Below the pieces are notes generated by a model, which saw only the letters and a list, made by a program, of their open reading frames with translations, was not told the origin of the DNA and did no database searches. From the NCBI RefSeq assembly GCF_003065425.1, contig NZ_CP026949.1, positions 1-64,000 on the forward strand: DNA of 64,000 nt, written 5' to 3'. The position numbers were made by a program, and so were the translations under genes. This document shows, piece after piece, positions 1-11,737 of this stretch (within the stretch, counting starts at the first letter, position 1; the number at the start of each line of letters is the position of its first letter). Source of the DNA: Mycetocola zhujimingii. Its GTDB lineage: Bacteria > Actinomycetota > Actinomycetes > Actinomycetales > Microbacteriaceae.

Positions 1-1431
1 ATGTCAAACGAGCAAGAGTCCATCACGCAAACGTGGCAGACCGTGCTCGATGTACTTGCTACAGACGAGCGAATCACGCCCCCACTCCACGGGTTCCTCA
101 ACCTGGTCGTCCCCAAGGGCATCATGGCGGGGACCTTCTACCTGGAAGTTCCCAACGAGTTCACTGCCGGTCAGCTCAACATGCGGATGCGGGCACCGCT
201 CCTCAATGCCATCGGCACTCTGCAGGAAACTCACGGCGCATCGACATTCGCGGTTGTCGTGAACCCCGAGATCATCGACGAAGAGTACGAACCTCTTCCC
301 CAGGCGCCCGTGCAGCAGCAACAGCCGAATTACCTGCCGAGTCCCAACGCTCCGGCCATGCACGACACGGCTCTTCCCGCACGACAGAACGACACCCGGC
401 TGAACTCGAAGTACTCATTCGACAACTTCGTGATCGGCCAGTCCAACAGGTTCTCCCACGCCGCCGCCGTCGCTGTCGCTGAAGCTCCGGCCAAGGCATA
501 CAACCCGCTCTTCATTTATGGCGACTCGGGGCTCGGTAAAACTCACCTCCTCCACGCCATCGGTCACTACGCGATGAGCCTGTACCCGGGAATCCGCGTT
601 CGCTACGTATCGAGCGAGGAATTCACCAACGACTTCATCAACTCGATCGCCAACAACAGGGGTTCCGTCTTTCAGTCGCGCTACCGCGACATCGACATCC
701 TGCTGATCGACGACATTCAGTTCCTCCAGGGCAAGGCAGAAACCCAGGAAGCGTTCTTCCACACCTTCAATACCCTGCACGACCACAACAAACAGGTCGC
801 CATCACGAGCGACCTTCCTCCGAAGGCACTCACCGGGTTCGAAGACCGGATGCGCTCGCGCTTCGAGTGGGGTCTCATCACCGACGTCCAGGTTCCCGAC
901 CTCGAGACACGTATCGCCATCCTTCGAAAGAAGGCGCAAAGCGAGAAGCTTCAGATTCCGGACGAGGTACTCGAATTCATCGCGTCCAAAGTCTCGTCCA
1001 ACATCCGTGAGCTCGAAGGAACCCTGATTCGGGTGACGGCATTTGCGAGCCTGAACCGCACACCTGTCGACATGAACCTCGTGCAGACGGTTCTCAAGGA
1101 CCTGATCACCCTCGACGATGACAACGTCATCTCGCCGGTGGACATCATCAACATCGTCGCCGCATACTTCAAGCTCAGCGTCGACGACCTGTATGGCTCC
1201 AGTCGGTCACAAGCCATTGCGACGTCAAGGCAGATCGCCATGTACCTGTGTCGCGAGTTGACGAATCTCTCCCTTCCGAAGATCGGCCAGCTCTTCGGTA
1301 ACCGCGATCACACCACCGTGATGTACGCGAATAAGAAGATTTCCGACCTCATGCAGGAACGTCGATCGATTTACAACCAGGTCACAGAACTGACCAGCCG
1401 CATCAAACAGGGACACCGCTTCAACCGTTAA
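1..1431 (+). CDS. dnaA: Chromosomal replication initiator protein DnaA
   Basis: DnaA binds DnaA boxes at oriC as an ATP-bound oligomer and melts the origin. The 476-residue protein has the full family layout: N-terminal helicase-loading domain I (about 1-90), a Pro/Gln-rich linker (about 95-135), an AAA+ domain with Walker A GDSGLGKT at 174-181 and Walker B LLIDD at 234-238, and a C-terminal DNA-binding helix-turn-helix with the DHTTV signature at 436-440. The ATG is base 1 of the window, so its promoter lies outside. The following gene-free stretch with DnaA boxes is the origin. Length and motifs are normal. Confidence 0.98.
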   Translation: MSNEQESITQTWQTVLDVLATDERITPPLHGFLNLVVPKGIMAGTFYLEVPNEFTAGQLNMRMRAPLLNAIGTLQETHGASTFAVVVNPEIIDEEYEPLPQAPVQQQQPNYLPSPNAPAMHDTALPARQNDTRLNSKYSFDNFVIGQSNRFSHAAAVAVAEAPAKAYNPLFIYGDSGLGKTHLLHAIGHYAMSLYPGIRVRYVSSEEFTNDFINSIANNRGSVFQSRYRDIDILLIDDIQFLQGKAETQEAFFHTFNTLHDHNKQVAITSDLPPKALTGFEDRMRSRFEWGLITDVQVPDLETRIAILRKKAQSEKLQIPDEVLEFIASKVSSNIRELEGTLIRVTAFASLNRTPVDMNLVQTVLKDLITLDDDNVISPVDIINIVAAYFKLSVDDLYGSSRSQAIATSRQIAMYLCRELTNLSLPKIGQLFGNRDHTTVMYANKKISDLMQERRSIYNQVTELTSRIKQGHRFNR

Positions 1432-1787
1432 AGCGGTGCTCAGGCACGGTTAAAGTCCACAGGATGCCGCAGTCTTACACAGTGTGGATAACCCTGTGGA
1501 AGAAAATCGGATAACTCGCCTGAGCCTGTGAGTGAAGCCGCTCTTAATGTGCACAACCGGCCTGCATGCCAGTAATGGCAAGGATCTCTCTCCGACCCAA
1601 CTCCACAACGCGCCAACAAGTAACAACCGTGTGGTTCCCTTTCATTTACTCGCATCGAGAAAGTTATCCACAGTTTCCACAACGGTTAAGACCATTAAAG
1701 AATTCTTAAACTTTTAATCCGCCAATAACCTTTTGGCGAGACGGGCCTCGCCCCAACGAGGGTGTGACGTGCTCTCTCAGACCCGGC
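1432..1787. other. Putative chromosomal origin (oriC), dnaA-dnaN intergenic region
   Basis: This gene-free stretch between dnaA and dnaN holds perfect DnaA boxes at 1483-1491 (TGTGGATAA, reverse) and 1664-1672 (TTATCCACA, forward). Weaker matches occur near 1455-1462, 1495-1503 and 1673-1681. Directly after the second perfect box lies a marked AT-rich run (about 1684-1728, with AATTC and several TTAA/TTTAA steps) in otherwise GC-rich DNA, a good candidate for the unwinding element. Location, boxes and AT-rich run together support the call. More of the origin may lie upstream of dnaA, outside the window. Confidence 0.88.
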
Positions 1788-1793
1788 TAACAT
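1788..1793 (+). promoter_or_regulatory. Candidate -10 element of the dnaN promoter
   Basis: TAACAT at 1788-1793 fits the actinobacterial TANNNT -10 and would start transcription near 1800, leaving a leader of about 34 bases. The upstream in-frame ATG at 1792 overlaps this element, which argues against it as the dnaN start. Confidence 0.5.
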
Positions 1794-1833
1794 GGTGATC
1801 CACTCGTACCTTGAAATGACAGGGGATCCCACC

Positions 1834-2982
1834 GTGCGGTTCAGCGTCAATCGCGATGTCTTCAGCGAAGCGGTTTCGTTCGCCGTGAAGCTTCTGCCCC
1901 AACGAACCACCCTGCCCATCCTCAGCGGTGTGCTCATCGAAGCGACCGACTCAGGACTTGTGCTTTCGAGCTTCGACTACGAGGTTTCGGCCCAGACCGA
2001 GATCAATGCCCAGGTTGATGAGCCAGGAACGGTTCTGGTCTCCGGCCGGCTGCTCGCCGACATCGCGAGCCGGCTTCCCAACGCACCGGTGGTGTTTTCG
2101 ACAAACGAGAACCGCATCGTCGTCAGCTGTGGTTCCGCCAACTTCACGCTCCTCTCCATGCCGGTCGAGGAATATCCGAGCATTCCTCAGATCAGCGGGC
2201 AAACCGGCCTGGTTCCTGGTGAAGACTTCGCCGCAGCGGTGGCCCAGGTTGCTGTCGCTGCCTCACGGGACGACGTCACGCCGGTCATTACCGGAGTCCA
2301 GCTGCAGGTCACCGACAATCGCCTCGGCCTGGTCGCCACAGACCGCTATCGCGTCGCGGTCCGTGAAATCGACTGGGACAACGGAGAAAACACGAACCCA
2401 GAAGGCCTCACCGCACTGGTTCCCGCGAAAACTCTGCAGGAGGTCGGCAAGACCTTCGGCCACTCAGCAACGATTTCTGTGTCGTTCACGGCCAAAGACG
2501 ACCGAGAACTGATCGCGTTCACCGCCGACAACAAGACCGTGACGTCACTTCTGATCAAGGGATCCTTTCCCCCGGTCCGGCGCCTTTTCCCCGACAACAC
2601 CGATAACTACGCCGTGATCAACACCGGCGAACTGATCGAAGCCGTTCGCCGGGTCTCCCTGGTTCTCGAACGTGAGGCAGCACTTCGGTTCACCTTCACG
2701 ATCGATGGACTCACGATGGAGGCGGTGGGCTCCGAACACGCCCAGGCATCCGAATCACTCGACGCCCTGCTCACCGGCGACGACATCGTGCTCAGCCTCA
2801 AGCCGCAGTTCCTCATCGACGGGCTTACCGCCGTTCGCAGCGAATTCGTGCGCTTCTCGTTTACGAAGAGCGAGAACACGAACAAGCCGGGCCCGATGCT
2901 CATCACGAGCCAGTCCTCCAAGGATCAGCCGGGCGCCGACAGCTTCAAATACCTCCTCCAGCCCAACCTCCTCCTGCGGTAA
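1834..2982 (+). CDS. dnaN: DNA polymerase III sliding clamp, beta subunit
   Basis: The clamp dimer encircles DNA and tethers DNA polymerase III and other partners. With the GTG start at 1834 the protein is 382 residues, the usual size, and begins with the conserved RFSVNRDVFSEAV segment; three clamp domains follow (about 1-120, 125-250, 255-382). The GTG is preceded by AGGGGA at a good Shine-Dalgarno distance. An in-frame ATG at 1792 would add 14 unconserved residues and sits inside a likely -10 box, so it is rejected. The position directly after the origin is standard. Confidence 0.96.
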   Translation: MRFSVNRDVFSEAVSFAVKLLPQRTTLPILSGVLIEATDSGLVLSSFDYEVSAQTEINAQVDEPGTVLVSGRLLADIASRLPNAPVVFSTNENRIVVSCGSANFTLLSMPVEEYPSIPQISGQTGLVPGEDFAAAVAQVAVAASRDDVTPVITGVQLQVTDNRLGLVATDRYRVAVREIDWDNGENTNPEGLTALVPAKTLQEVGKTFGHSATISVSFTAKDDRELIAFTADNKTVTSLLIKGSFPPVRRLFPDNTDNYAVINTGELIEAVRRVSLVLEREAALRFTFTIDGLTMEAVGSEHAQASESLDALLTGDDIVLSLKPQFLIDGLTAVRSEFVRFSFTKSENTNKPGPMLITSQSSKDQPGADSFKYLLQPNLLLR

Positions 2983-3044
2983 CAACCGGCGACGGGATAC
3001 CGTCGCGCCTGGGCGACACACAGAGCCTCACGAAAGGGCTGACC

Positions 3045-3935
3045 ATGCACATCGGTCTCATCGGACTCGGCAAAATGGGCGGCAACATGCGCACGCGGTT
3101 GCGCGCCGCCGGCGTCGAAGTAACAGGTTTCGACCGAAACCCGGATGTCACTGACGTTGCGACGGTCGAGGAGCTGGTCGCTGCACTGCCGGCACCGCGC
3201 ACGGTATGGGTCATGGTTCCCGCCGGGAAAATCACTGACGACGTCGTCGGCGAACTGAACAACCTGCTGAGCGAGGGTGACCTGGTGATCGACGGCGGAA
3301 ACAGCCGTTTCACCGAAGACTTCAAGCACGCGGAACTTCTCGCCGGCAACGGGATCGATTACATCGACGCCGGTGTATCCGGTGGAGTATGGGGCCTCGA
3401 AAACGGTTATGGCCTGATGGTCGGCGGATCCGCGGCCCAGGTGGAACGGGTGATGCCCGTCTTCGACGCGCTTCGTCCAGAAGGTCCCCGCGAAGAAGGC
3501 TTCGTTCACGTCGGAGAAGTTGGTGCCGGCCACTACGCCAAGATGGTCCACAACGGCATCGAGTACGCCCTCATGCAGGCATACGCCGAGGGATTCGAGC
3601 TGCTCGAGAAGCGTGAGGACATCATCCGCGATGTTCCGGGCACGTTCAAGGCATGGCAGCGTGGCACGGTCGTCCGGTCCTGGTTGCTTGAACTCCTCGT
3701 CCGAGCGCTCGACGAGGACGACGATCTCTCCGAAATCGAGGGCTACGTCGAGGATTCGGGCGAGGGTCGCTGGACCATCGAAGAAGCGCTGGCCAACGCC
3801 GTTCCTGTTCCCACAATCTCGGCATCCATCTTCGCTCGCTTCGTGTCGAGGCAGGACGATTCGCCAGCCATGAAGGCGGTAGCTGCGCTCCGCAACCAGT
3901 TCGGCGGCCACACCGTAAAGAAGAGCGACGAATAG
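3045..3935 (+). CDS. gnd: 6-phosphogluconate dehydrogenase (decarboxylating), short form
   Basis: It oxidatively decarboxylates 6-phosphogluconate to ribulose 5-phosphate in the pentose phosphate pathway. The N-terminal Rossmann motif GLGKMGGN is at about 7-14, the substrate-binding segment DGGNSRF near 85-91, and the catalytic Lys166 and Asn170 lie in AKMVHNGIEY. At 296 residues it is the short tetrameric type, often NAD-preferring, rather than the 470-residue type. A GAAAGGG ribosome site precedes the ATG. Its place between dnaN and recF is a conserved actinobacterial arrangement with no obvious functional link to replication. Confidence 0.93.
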   Translation: MHIGLIGLGKMGGNMRTRLRAAGVEVTGFDRNPDVTDVATVEELVAALPAPRTVWVMVPAGKITDDVVGELNNLLSEGDLVIDGGNSRFTEDFKHAELLAGNGIDYIDAGVSGGVWGLENGYGLMVGGSAAQVERVMPVFDALRPEGPREEGFVHVGEVGAGHYAKMVHNGIEYALMQAYAEGFELLEKREDIIRDVPGTFKAWQRGTVVRSWLLELLVRALDEDDDLSEIEGYVEDSGEGRWTIEEALANAVPVPTISASIFARFVSRQDDSPAMKAVAALRNQFGGHTVKKSDE

Positions 3936-3967
3936 TCGCGTCGGTGGTTCACAGGTAGCCTGTCTCA

Positions 3968-5164
3968 GTGATCGTTACCCACCTCAACCTCAGTGAATAC
4001 CGCAACTACGCGGTAGCTGATGTGGCGTTCGCGCCGGGGGCGAACCTCTTTGTCGGCCGTAACGGCCAGGGCAAGACAAACCTGGTTGAGGCTCTCGGGT
4101 ATCTCTCGACACTCGGATCGCACCGGGTATCCAACGATCAGGCCTTGATTCGGGCGGGTGCCGATGCCGCGGTGATCAGGGCTCGCCTGCAGCACAATGG
4201 CCGTGATCTGCTCGCGGAGGTACAGATCAATCGCAGCGGCGCCAACCGCGCGCAGGTAAATCGGAGCCAAATCAAGCCACGGGAACTGCCCCGTTACTTT
4301 TCGAGTGTGCTCTTCGCTCCGGAGGACCTCGGGATCGTGCGCGGAGACCCGTCGGCCAGGCGACGGTTCATCGATCAACTGCTCGTCCTGCACACCCCCA
4401 GGCTCGCCGGGGTGATGAGCGATTACGAGCGCACACTCAAGCAGCGCAACTCGCTGCTCAAATCGGCTCGATCGTCGGGACTGAAAGCGAACCAGCTGAC
4501 AACCCTCGAAATCTGGGACGACCGGCTCGTGGTCTTCGGCTCTGAAATCATCGACGAACGGGTGCGGCTGGTCGAGGCCCTCTCCCAGCCGATCAGGGAT
4601 GCGTATGCCTCGGTTGTCGGCGATGACCACGGCCCGTCGCTGACCCCACTTCTCTCGATCAACGGTGTCGATGCCGAGGAAACCGGCGCCGCACCCACCG
4701 AAACCCGAGCTGAGCCTGGTGGCCTGTCCACGGCAGACCTCTTCCGCTCTGCCCTCGCCGCCCGGAGGAAAAGTGAGGTCGAGCGCGGTCTTACGCTGGT
4801 CGGCCCACACCGGGATGACATTCTCTTCGAGCTCAATTCACTCCCGGTTAAGGGTTATGCCAGCCACGGCGAATCCTGGTCGTTCGCTCTCGCGCTGAAG
4901 CTGGCATCCGCCGAACTGCTCCGTCGTGACTCGAGCCTCGGCGATCCGGTTCTCATCCTCGACGATGTGTTCGCCGAACTCGACTCACACCGGCGTGCCC
5001 GTCTCGCCTCGGCGGTCTCGACGTTCGAGCAGGTCCTCATCACCGCCGCCGTTCTCGACGATGTACCCGCCGAGCTCGCTGCCCACACCGTTCACATCGA
5101 AGCCGGACGGATCCTTGACAGTTCCGCTGTCGGTGCGATTGAGAGCGAGCGCGACAGTGTCTGA
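3968..5164 (+). CDS. recF: DNA replication and repair protein RecF
   Basis: RecF is an SMC/ABC-like ATPase that loads RecA at gaps through RecOR. Walker A GRNGQGKT is at 30-37, and the signature and Walker B (VLILDDVFAELD) lie near 310-330. The 398-residue length is normal. The start is GTG at 3968; TAGCCT at 3956-3961 ends six bases before it, the spacing expected of a leaderless transcript. The 3' end overlaps the next gene by 8 bases, so the two are probably translationally coupled. Confidence 0.95.
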   Translation: MIVTHLNLSEYRNYAVADVAFAPGANLFVGRNGQGKTNLVEALGYLSTLGSHRVSNDQALIRAGADAAVIRARLQHNGRDLLAEVQINRSGANRAQVNRSQIKPRELPRYFSSVLFAPEDLGIVRGDPSARRRFIDQLLVLHTPRLAGVMSDYERTLKQRNSLLKSARSSGLKANQLTTLEIWDDRLVVFGSEIIDERVRLVEALSQPIRDAYASVVGDDHGPSLTPLLSINGVDAEETGAAPTETRAEPGGLSTADLFRSALAARRKSEVERGLTLVGPHRDDILFELNSLPVKGYASHGESWSFALALKLASAELLRRDSSLGDPVLILDDVFAELDSHRRARLASAVSTFEQVLITAAVLDDVPAELAAHTVHIEAGRILDSSAVGAIESERDSV

Positions 5165-5663
5165 TCTGACGCCAGGTTCCGACAAGGGGGCCGAAGCTGC
5201 CCGGGTTTATGTGAGGTTCAAAGAGCTGTTCGGCGGGCACAAGCACTACGCCCGCTCGAAGCGAAAGAGCCGAACGGATGCCGCTGAGAGCGTTCCGTTC
5301 GGCGCCGGCCGCGATCCAAAGGGGCTCGGCGACATCGTTGGGGCGCTCACCAGCCAGCTCGGCTGGGACTCGCCCCTCGCGCAGTCGGAACTCGTCGCCA
5401 ACTGGACCTCGCTCGCCGGAGAAGAAACAGCCAATCACTCCACCCCCGTCGGAATCGACAACGGTGTCCTGACCGTGCAGTGCGAGTCGACCGCGTGGGC
5501 TACCCAGTTGCGGATCATGCGGGTGGAGATCATGACGCACATCGCCGTGCGCTACCCGCAAGCCGGTATCGAGAGCATCCGTTTTCTTGGCCCCAACGTT
5601 CCAAGCTTCAAACGCGGCCCCAGATCGGTTCAGGGGCGTGGCGTACGCGATACCTACGGTTAG
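5157..5663 (+). CDS. DUF721 / DciA-like protein
   Basis: This 168-residue protein has the DUF721 fold in its second half (about 55-150: GLGDIVGALTSQLGW, then the WTSLAGEETANHSTP and LRIMR segments). Members include DciA, the helicase-loading partner found in most bacteria lacking DnaC, which suits a position between recF and gyrB. The GTG at 5157 is chosen because it overlaps the recF stop by 8 bases; longer readings in this frame run inside recF and are out-of-frame products. A helicase-loader role is inferred from the family. Confidence 0.85.
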   Translation: MSDLTPGSDKGAEAARVYVRFKELFGGHKHYARSKRKSRTDAAESVPFGAGRDPKGLGDIVGALTSQLGWDSPLAQSELVANWTSLAGEETANHSTPVGIDNGVLTVQCESTAWATQLRIMRVEIMTHIAVRYPQAGIESIRFLGPNVPSFKRGPRSVQGRGVRDTYG

Positions 5664-5779
5664 GCAGTCAAATCAGGTGGACTGGCTGATAAAAGTGGCT
5701 CAGACAGGCGATTCTGCCCCGAACCACTGTTCTTCTTGATAGAATGACATGTCGAGTAAGAACACGGTTTGGAGCCTAA

Positions 5780-7792
<2,013 letters not shown>

Positions 7793-7863
7793 TCGGGCCA
7801 CGCCCGAGAAGCATCCGACGCCGGATGAGCCGAGAAACGCCGACTGACAAGTAGAGAAGACTT

Positions 7864-10452
7864 ATGGCAGACGAAACCAACAACAGCGACGAGACTGCTG
7901 CGGAGACCACGGCCGCTGTTGTACCCATCGATCACGGTGTGCACGGTCGCATCGACCAGGTCGACCTTCAGCTCGAGATGCAGCGCTCATACCTCGACTA
8001 CGCCATGAGCGTCATCGTCGGTCGCGCGCTTCCCGAGGTCCGCGACGGCATGAAGCCCGTGCACCGCCGCGTGATCTACGCGATGTACGACGGTGGATAC
8101 CGGCCCGACAAGGCATTCTCGAAGTGCGCCCGCGTCGTCGGAGACGTGATGGGTCAGTTCCACCCCCACGGTGACTCGGCCATCTACGACGCCCTGGTAC
8201 GACTCGTTCAACCGTGGAGCCTGCGTTACCCGCTCGCACTCGGCCAGGGAAACTTCGGATCTCCCGGTAACGACGGTGCTGCTGCTCCGCGATACACCGA
8301 AACCAAGATGGCCCCGCTCGCCATGGAGATGGTTCGGGACATCGACGAAGACACCGTCAATTTCCAGGACAACTACGACGGTCGCACGCAGGAGCCGGCG
8401 GTTCTGCCCGCTCGATTCCCCAACCTCCTGGTCAACGGATCAGTCGGTATCGCCGTCGGTATGGCCACGAACATTCCGCCGCACAACCTCCGCGAGGTTT
8501 CGGCCGGTGCACTGTGGCACCTCGCCAACCCCGAGGCATCCCGCGAAGAGCTCCTCGAAGCGCTCATGCAGCGCATCAAGGGTCCTGACTTCCCGACCGG
8601 TGCCCAGATTCTCGGCACCAAGGGCATTCACGACGCATACAGCACAGGTCGCGGCTCCATCACGATGCGCGCCGTCGTCAGTGTCGAGGAGATCCAGGGA
8701 CGCACCTGCCTCGTCGTCACCGAACTGCCGTACCAGGTCAACCCGGATAACCTGGCGATCAAGATCGCCGACATGGTTAAGGACGGCAAGATCTCGGGTA
8801 TCGCGGACATCCGCGACGAGACTTCCGGCCGCACCGGCCAGCGCCTCGTCATCGTGCTCAAGCGCGACGCCGTCGCCAAGGTCGTGCTCAATAACCTCTA
8901 CAAGCACACGCAGCTTCAGGAGAACTTCGGCGCCAACATGCTGGCGATCGTTGACGGCATCCCGCGCACCCTCGCCATCGATGGCTTCATCACCGCATGG
9001 ACCGCGCACCAGATCGACGTCATCGTGCGCCGGACCAAGCACCGCCTGGCCAAGGCCGAAGAGCGCGCGCACATCCTGCGTGGGTACCTCAAGGCACTCG
9101 ACGCCCTCGACGAGGTCATCGCTCTCATCCGCCGGTCGAAGACGGTCGAGGATGCCCGCGACGGACTGATGGGCCTGCTCGACATCGACGAACTCCAGGC
9201 GCGCGCGATCCTCGACATGCAGCTGCGTCGACTCGCCGCCCTCGAGCGCCAGAAGATCATCGACGAGCACGACGAGATCGAGCTCCAGATCACCGAGTTC
9301 AAGGCGATCCTGGCCGACCCCGAGCGCCAGCGCAGCATCGTCAGCGAAGAGCTGACCGAGATCGTCGACAAGTACGGCGACGACCGCCGCACAGAGATCA
9401 TGTTCGGCTACGACGGCGACATGAGCATCGAAGACCTCATCCCCGAAGAAGAGATGGTCATTTCCGTCACCCGCGGCGGCTACATCAAGCGCACGCGGAG
9501 CGACAACTACCGCCAGCAGCACCGTGGCGGCAAGGGTGTCAAGGGCGCACAGCTGCGTGCGGATGACGTCGTCGACCACTTCTTTGTCACAACGACGCAC
9601 CACTGGCTCCTGTTCTTCACGAACAAGGGCCGCGTGTACCGCGCGAAGGCCTACGAGGTGCAGGAGGCCGGCCGTGACGCCAAGGGCCAGCACGTCGCCA
9701 ACCTGCTCGCGATGCAGCCTGACGAAGAGATCGCTGAGATTCTCGACATCCGGGACTACGAAGCAGCGAAGTACCTCGTCCTGGCCACCCGAAACGGTCT
9801 CGTCAAAAAGACGGCGCTGAGCGAGTACGACACCAACCGCACCGGCGGCATCATCGCCATCAACCTGCGCGAGGGTGACGAACTCGTCGACGCTCTTCTC
9901 GTCGAAGACGACAGCGATATCTTCCTGGTCTCCCGCCGCGGCATGTCGATTCGCTTTACGGCGAGCGACGAGGCGTTGCGGCCGATGGGTCGATCGACAT
10001 CCGGTGTCATCGGAATGCACTTCCGCGACGATGACGAATTGCTGTCAGCATCGGTTCTTCCTTCGGATCCGGACTCGGATGCCTTCGTTTTCATCGCGAC
10101 GGAGGGTGGCTACGCCAAGCGCACAGCGATCGAGCAGTACCGACTGCAAAACCGCGGTGGACTCGGCATCAAGGTCGCCAAGTACAACGAAGATCGTGGC
10201 CATCTGGCCGGCGCTTTGATCGTCGGCGAGGATGACGAGGTCCTTGTGGTTCTCGCGAGCGGCAAGGTGGTAAGGTCTGCGGTGGCCGAAGTTCCGGCCA
10301 AGGGCAGGGACACGATGGGTGTCGTATTTGCACGATTCGCAGACGACGACCGCATCATCGCCCTGGCCAGGAACAGTGACCGTAATCTTGTCGCCGAGGT
10401 GGATGCGGAATCCGCACCAGCAACCGAGGGCGAGTCGGAGCAGAAAGAGTAA
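7864..10452 (+). CDS. gyrA: DNA gyrase subunit A
   Basis: GyrA carries the DNA cleavage-religation site and the DNA-wrapping domain. The catalytic tyrosine is Tyr144 in APRYTETKM, and six C-terminal beta-pinwheel blades follow from about residue 520. The quinolone-determining loop [10 protein letters not shown] has Ser105 and Asp109, the residues usual in quinolone-susceptible enzymes. There is no intein. A short acidic, Thr/Ala-rich N-terminal extension precedes the conserved core, as in other actinobacteria. The stop is 2 bases before the next ATG, so coexpression is likely. Confidence 0.97.
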   Translation: MADETNNSDETAAETTAAVVPIDHGVHGRIDQVDLQLEMQRSYLDYAMSVIVGRALPEVRDGMKPVHRRVIYAMYDGGYRPDKAFSKCARVVGDVMGQFHPHGDSAIYDALVRLVQPWSLRYPLALGQGNFGSPGNDGAAAPRYTETKMAPLAMEMVRDIDEDTVNFQDNYDGRTQEPAVLPARFPNLLVNGSVGIAVGMATNIPPHNLREVSAGALWHLANPEASREELLEALMQRIKGPDFPTGAQILGTKGIHDAYSTGRGSITMRAVVSVEEIQGRTCLVVTELPYQVNPDNLAIKIADMVKDGKISGIADIRDETSGRTGQRLVIVLKRDAVAKVVLNNLYKHTQLQENFGANMLAIVDGIPRTLAIDGFITAWTAHQIDVIVRRTKHRLAKAEERAHILRGYLKALDALDEVIALIRRSKTVEDARDGLMGLLDIDELQARAILDMQLRRLAALERQKIIDEHDEIELQITEFKAILADPERQRSIVSEELTEIVDKYGDDRRTEIMFGYDGDMSIEDLIPEEEMVISVTRGGYIKRTRSDNYRQQHRGGKGVKGAQLRADDVVDHFFVTTTHHWLLFFTNKGRVYRAKAYEVQEAGRDAKGQHVANLLAMQPDEEIAEILDIRDYEAAKYLVLATRNGLVKKTALSEYDTNRTGGIIAINLREGDELVDALLVEDDSDIFLVSRRGMSIRFTASDEALRPMGRSTSGVIGMHFRDDDELLSASVLPSDPDSDAFVFIATEGGYAKRTAIEQYRLQNRGGLGIKVAKYNEDRGHLAGALIVGEDDEVLVVLASGKVVRSAVAEVPAKGRDTMGVVFARFADDDRIIALARNSDRNLVAEVDAESAPATEGESEQKE

Positions 10453-10454
10453 GC

Positions 10455-10859
10455 ATGAGTAGCGTTGCCGAGAAACTCGCGAAGAAGTCGACGAAACGCA
10501 CCACGACGAAGCAGGTGCGACTGAAGCTCGTCTATGTCGACTTCTGGTCGGCGGTCAAACTGTCGTTCCTCGTCGCGATTGCCCTGGCAATTATCACCAT
10601 CGTGCTTTTCTTCCTGGTGTACACGGTTCTCGACACCACGGGAATCTTCGCGAACATCAACGGACTGTACAAGGACGTTGCCGGTGTTGGTGATGACCTC
10701 ACGGCCATCTTCAACCTCGGCCGGGTGATGGGCTTCGCGGTTGTCGTTGCGATCCTCGACCTGATCGTCGTGACGGCCCTCGGAGCGCTCTGCGCAGCGC
10801 TGTACAACCTCAGTGTGAAGATCACCGGCGGCCTTCTCGTCGGCTTCACCAACAACTAA
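10455..10859 (+). CDS. DUF3566 transmembrane protein
   Basis: This 134-residue membrane protein has a basic N-terminus rich in Lys/Thr (1-25), a conserved LVYVDFWSAVKLSFL segment, and two hydrophobic helices (about 34-56 and 92-120) separated by an IFANINGLYKDVAG-type loop. This is the DUF3566 pattern found almost invariably after gyrA in actinobacteria. Its function is not established. It follows gyrA by two bases with AAAGAG as ribosome site and should be part of the gyrase operon. Confidence 0.88.
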   Translation: MSSVAEKLAKKSTKRTTTKQVRLKLVYVDFWSAVKLSFLVAIALAIITIVLFFLVYTVLDTTGIFANINGLYKDVAGVGDDLTAIFNLGRVMGFAVVVAILDLIVVTALGALCAALYNLSVKITGGLLVGFTNN

Positions 10860-10934
10860 ACGTCCAGAATCGGGTGGCAAGCCGCTCGATTATAGAAATC
10901 GGCAGATCTCGGGTAGTCTCGAACCTGCCCAAAC

Positions 10935-11008
10935 GGGGATATAGCTCAGGCGGTTAGAGCGCTTCGCTGATAACGAAGAGGTCCCAGGTTCAAGTCCTGG
11001 TATCCCCA
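10935..11008 (+). tRNA. tRNA-Ile (GAT anticodon)
   Basis: A complete 74-base cloverleaf: acceptor arms GGGGATA and TATCCCC (10935-10941, 11001-11007), D-arm TAGCTCAGGCGGTTAGAGC, anticodon stem CTTCG/CGAAG with GAT at 10969-10971, T-arm with GTTCAAG, discriminator A at 11008. CCA is not encoded. The Ile-Ala pair after gyrA is typical of actinobacteria. Confidence 0.96.
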
Positions 11009-11043
11009 CTCGGGAGACAATTTTCACAAGTTTCTCCCTAATC

Positions 11044-11116
11044 GGGGCCTTAGCTCAATTGGTAGAGCGCCTGCTTTGCAAGCAGGAGGTCAGGGGTTCG
11101 ATTCCCCTAGGCTCCA
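11044..11116 (+). tRNA. tRNA-Ala (TGC anticodon)
   Basis: A complete 73-base cloverleaf: acceptor arms GGGGCCT and AGGCTCC with one G-T pair, D-arm TTAGCTCAATTGGTAGAGC, anticodon stem CCTGC/GCAGG with TGC at 11077-11079, T-arm with GTTCGAT, discriminator A at 11116. It lies 35 bases after tRNA-Ile and is probably in the same transcript. Confidence 0.96.
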
Positions 11117-11130
11117 CAACAAAATACGAA

Positions 11131-11165
11131 AAATGCCCCGGCCACGTGCCGGGGCATTTCTGTTT
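11131..11165 (+). terminator. Rho-independent terminator after the tRNA pair
   Basis: A 12-base perfect stem (AAATGCCCCGGC pairing with GCCGGGGCATTT) around a short ACGT-type loop is followed by TTTCTGTTT. It ends the gyrA-tRNA region transcript. Confidence 0.85.
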
Positions 11166-11570
11166 CATCGGCGCGTGCCATCAGCTCTTGAGCGCGCAGG
11201 ATGCCCCGTCCGGTTGCGTGGACGTTGCTTCATCGGCTGCGTGGGCTCAAAGGGTTGTTCCATCGGCGGAACTCTCGCCGTTTGCGTCCGTGCGGTGCGG
11301 GGTAACGGCGAGTGACCATTTATGTCCGAGCGGCGCGATGGGCGCGGGAGTCACCGGGAGTCACCGGGCTGGCTGTCGTGACGCCGCGCGGGCCCTGACG
11401 GCCTCTCTCGCCGCCCGCAGCAGCGCAGCGACGGCTCCATTGGTCTCGCCCATTCGACGCCCTGAGCCGCGCACAGGGCCGCCTCGCTGTTATCCCCTCC
11501 CGGCGGCTCGAATTAAGCTTCGAAACCCGCGTGAATCGACCAATCGCGGAGCCGAATTACGGGCGTGTAG
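11166..11570. other. Gene-free stretch, no recognised gene
   Basis: About 400 bases without a convincing reading frame; the only long frame here starts inside tRNA-Ala and is not credible. Three loosely repeated CATCGGC-type steps (about 11166, 11231, 11271) and a short tandem of GGGAGTCACC (about 11348-11368) are visible. Composition becomes more AT-rich toward the right end, where the DnaA-box cluster begins. Confidence 0.6.
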
Positions 11571-11660
11571 TTATCCACAAGACTTTCCACACCTGTGGAT
11601 AGATCCGCAGATCGCTCGCGATTAAGCACCTGTGAGTTATTCACAATTAATCTGTGGAAA
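11571..11660. repeat. DnaA-box cluster outside the origin
   Basis: A perfect TTATCCACA box lies at 11571-11579. One-mismatch boxes lie at 11594-11602 (TGTGGATAG, reverse) and 11637-11645 (TTATTCACA), and a two-mismatch box is near 11653-11661. The sequence between them is AT-rich for this genome. This resembles a DnaA-titrating or regulatory site; its function is not shown by the sequence. Confidence 0.6.
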
Positions 11661-11737
11661 TTCGAAGATCGACTCCTCCCCGCGCTGGGGCCTGTCGAGC
11701 AACGGATCCGCGCAGGCACGGTGTGTACATTGGGGCC

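Noticed and set aside
8440-10020. 526-codon open frame antisense to gyrA
   Set aside because: Shadow of gyrA with Asp/Val/Leu-rich translation and no ribosome site.
11059-11625. 188-codon frame starting in tRNA-Ala
   Set aside because: It starts inside a perfect tRNA and reads through its terminator; low-complexity translation.
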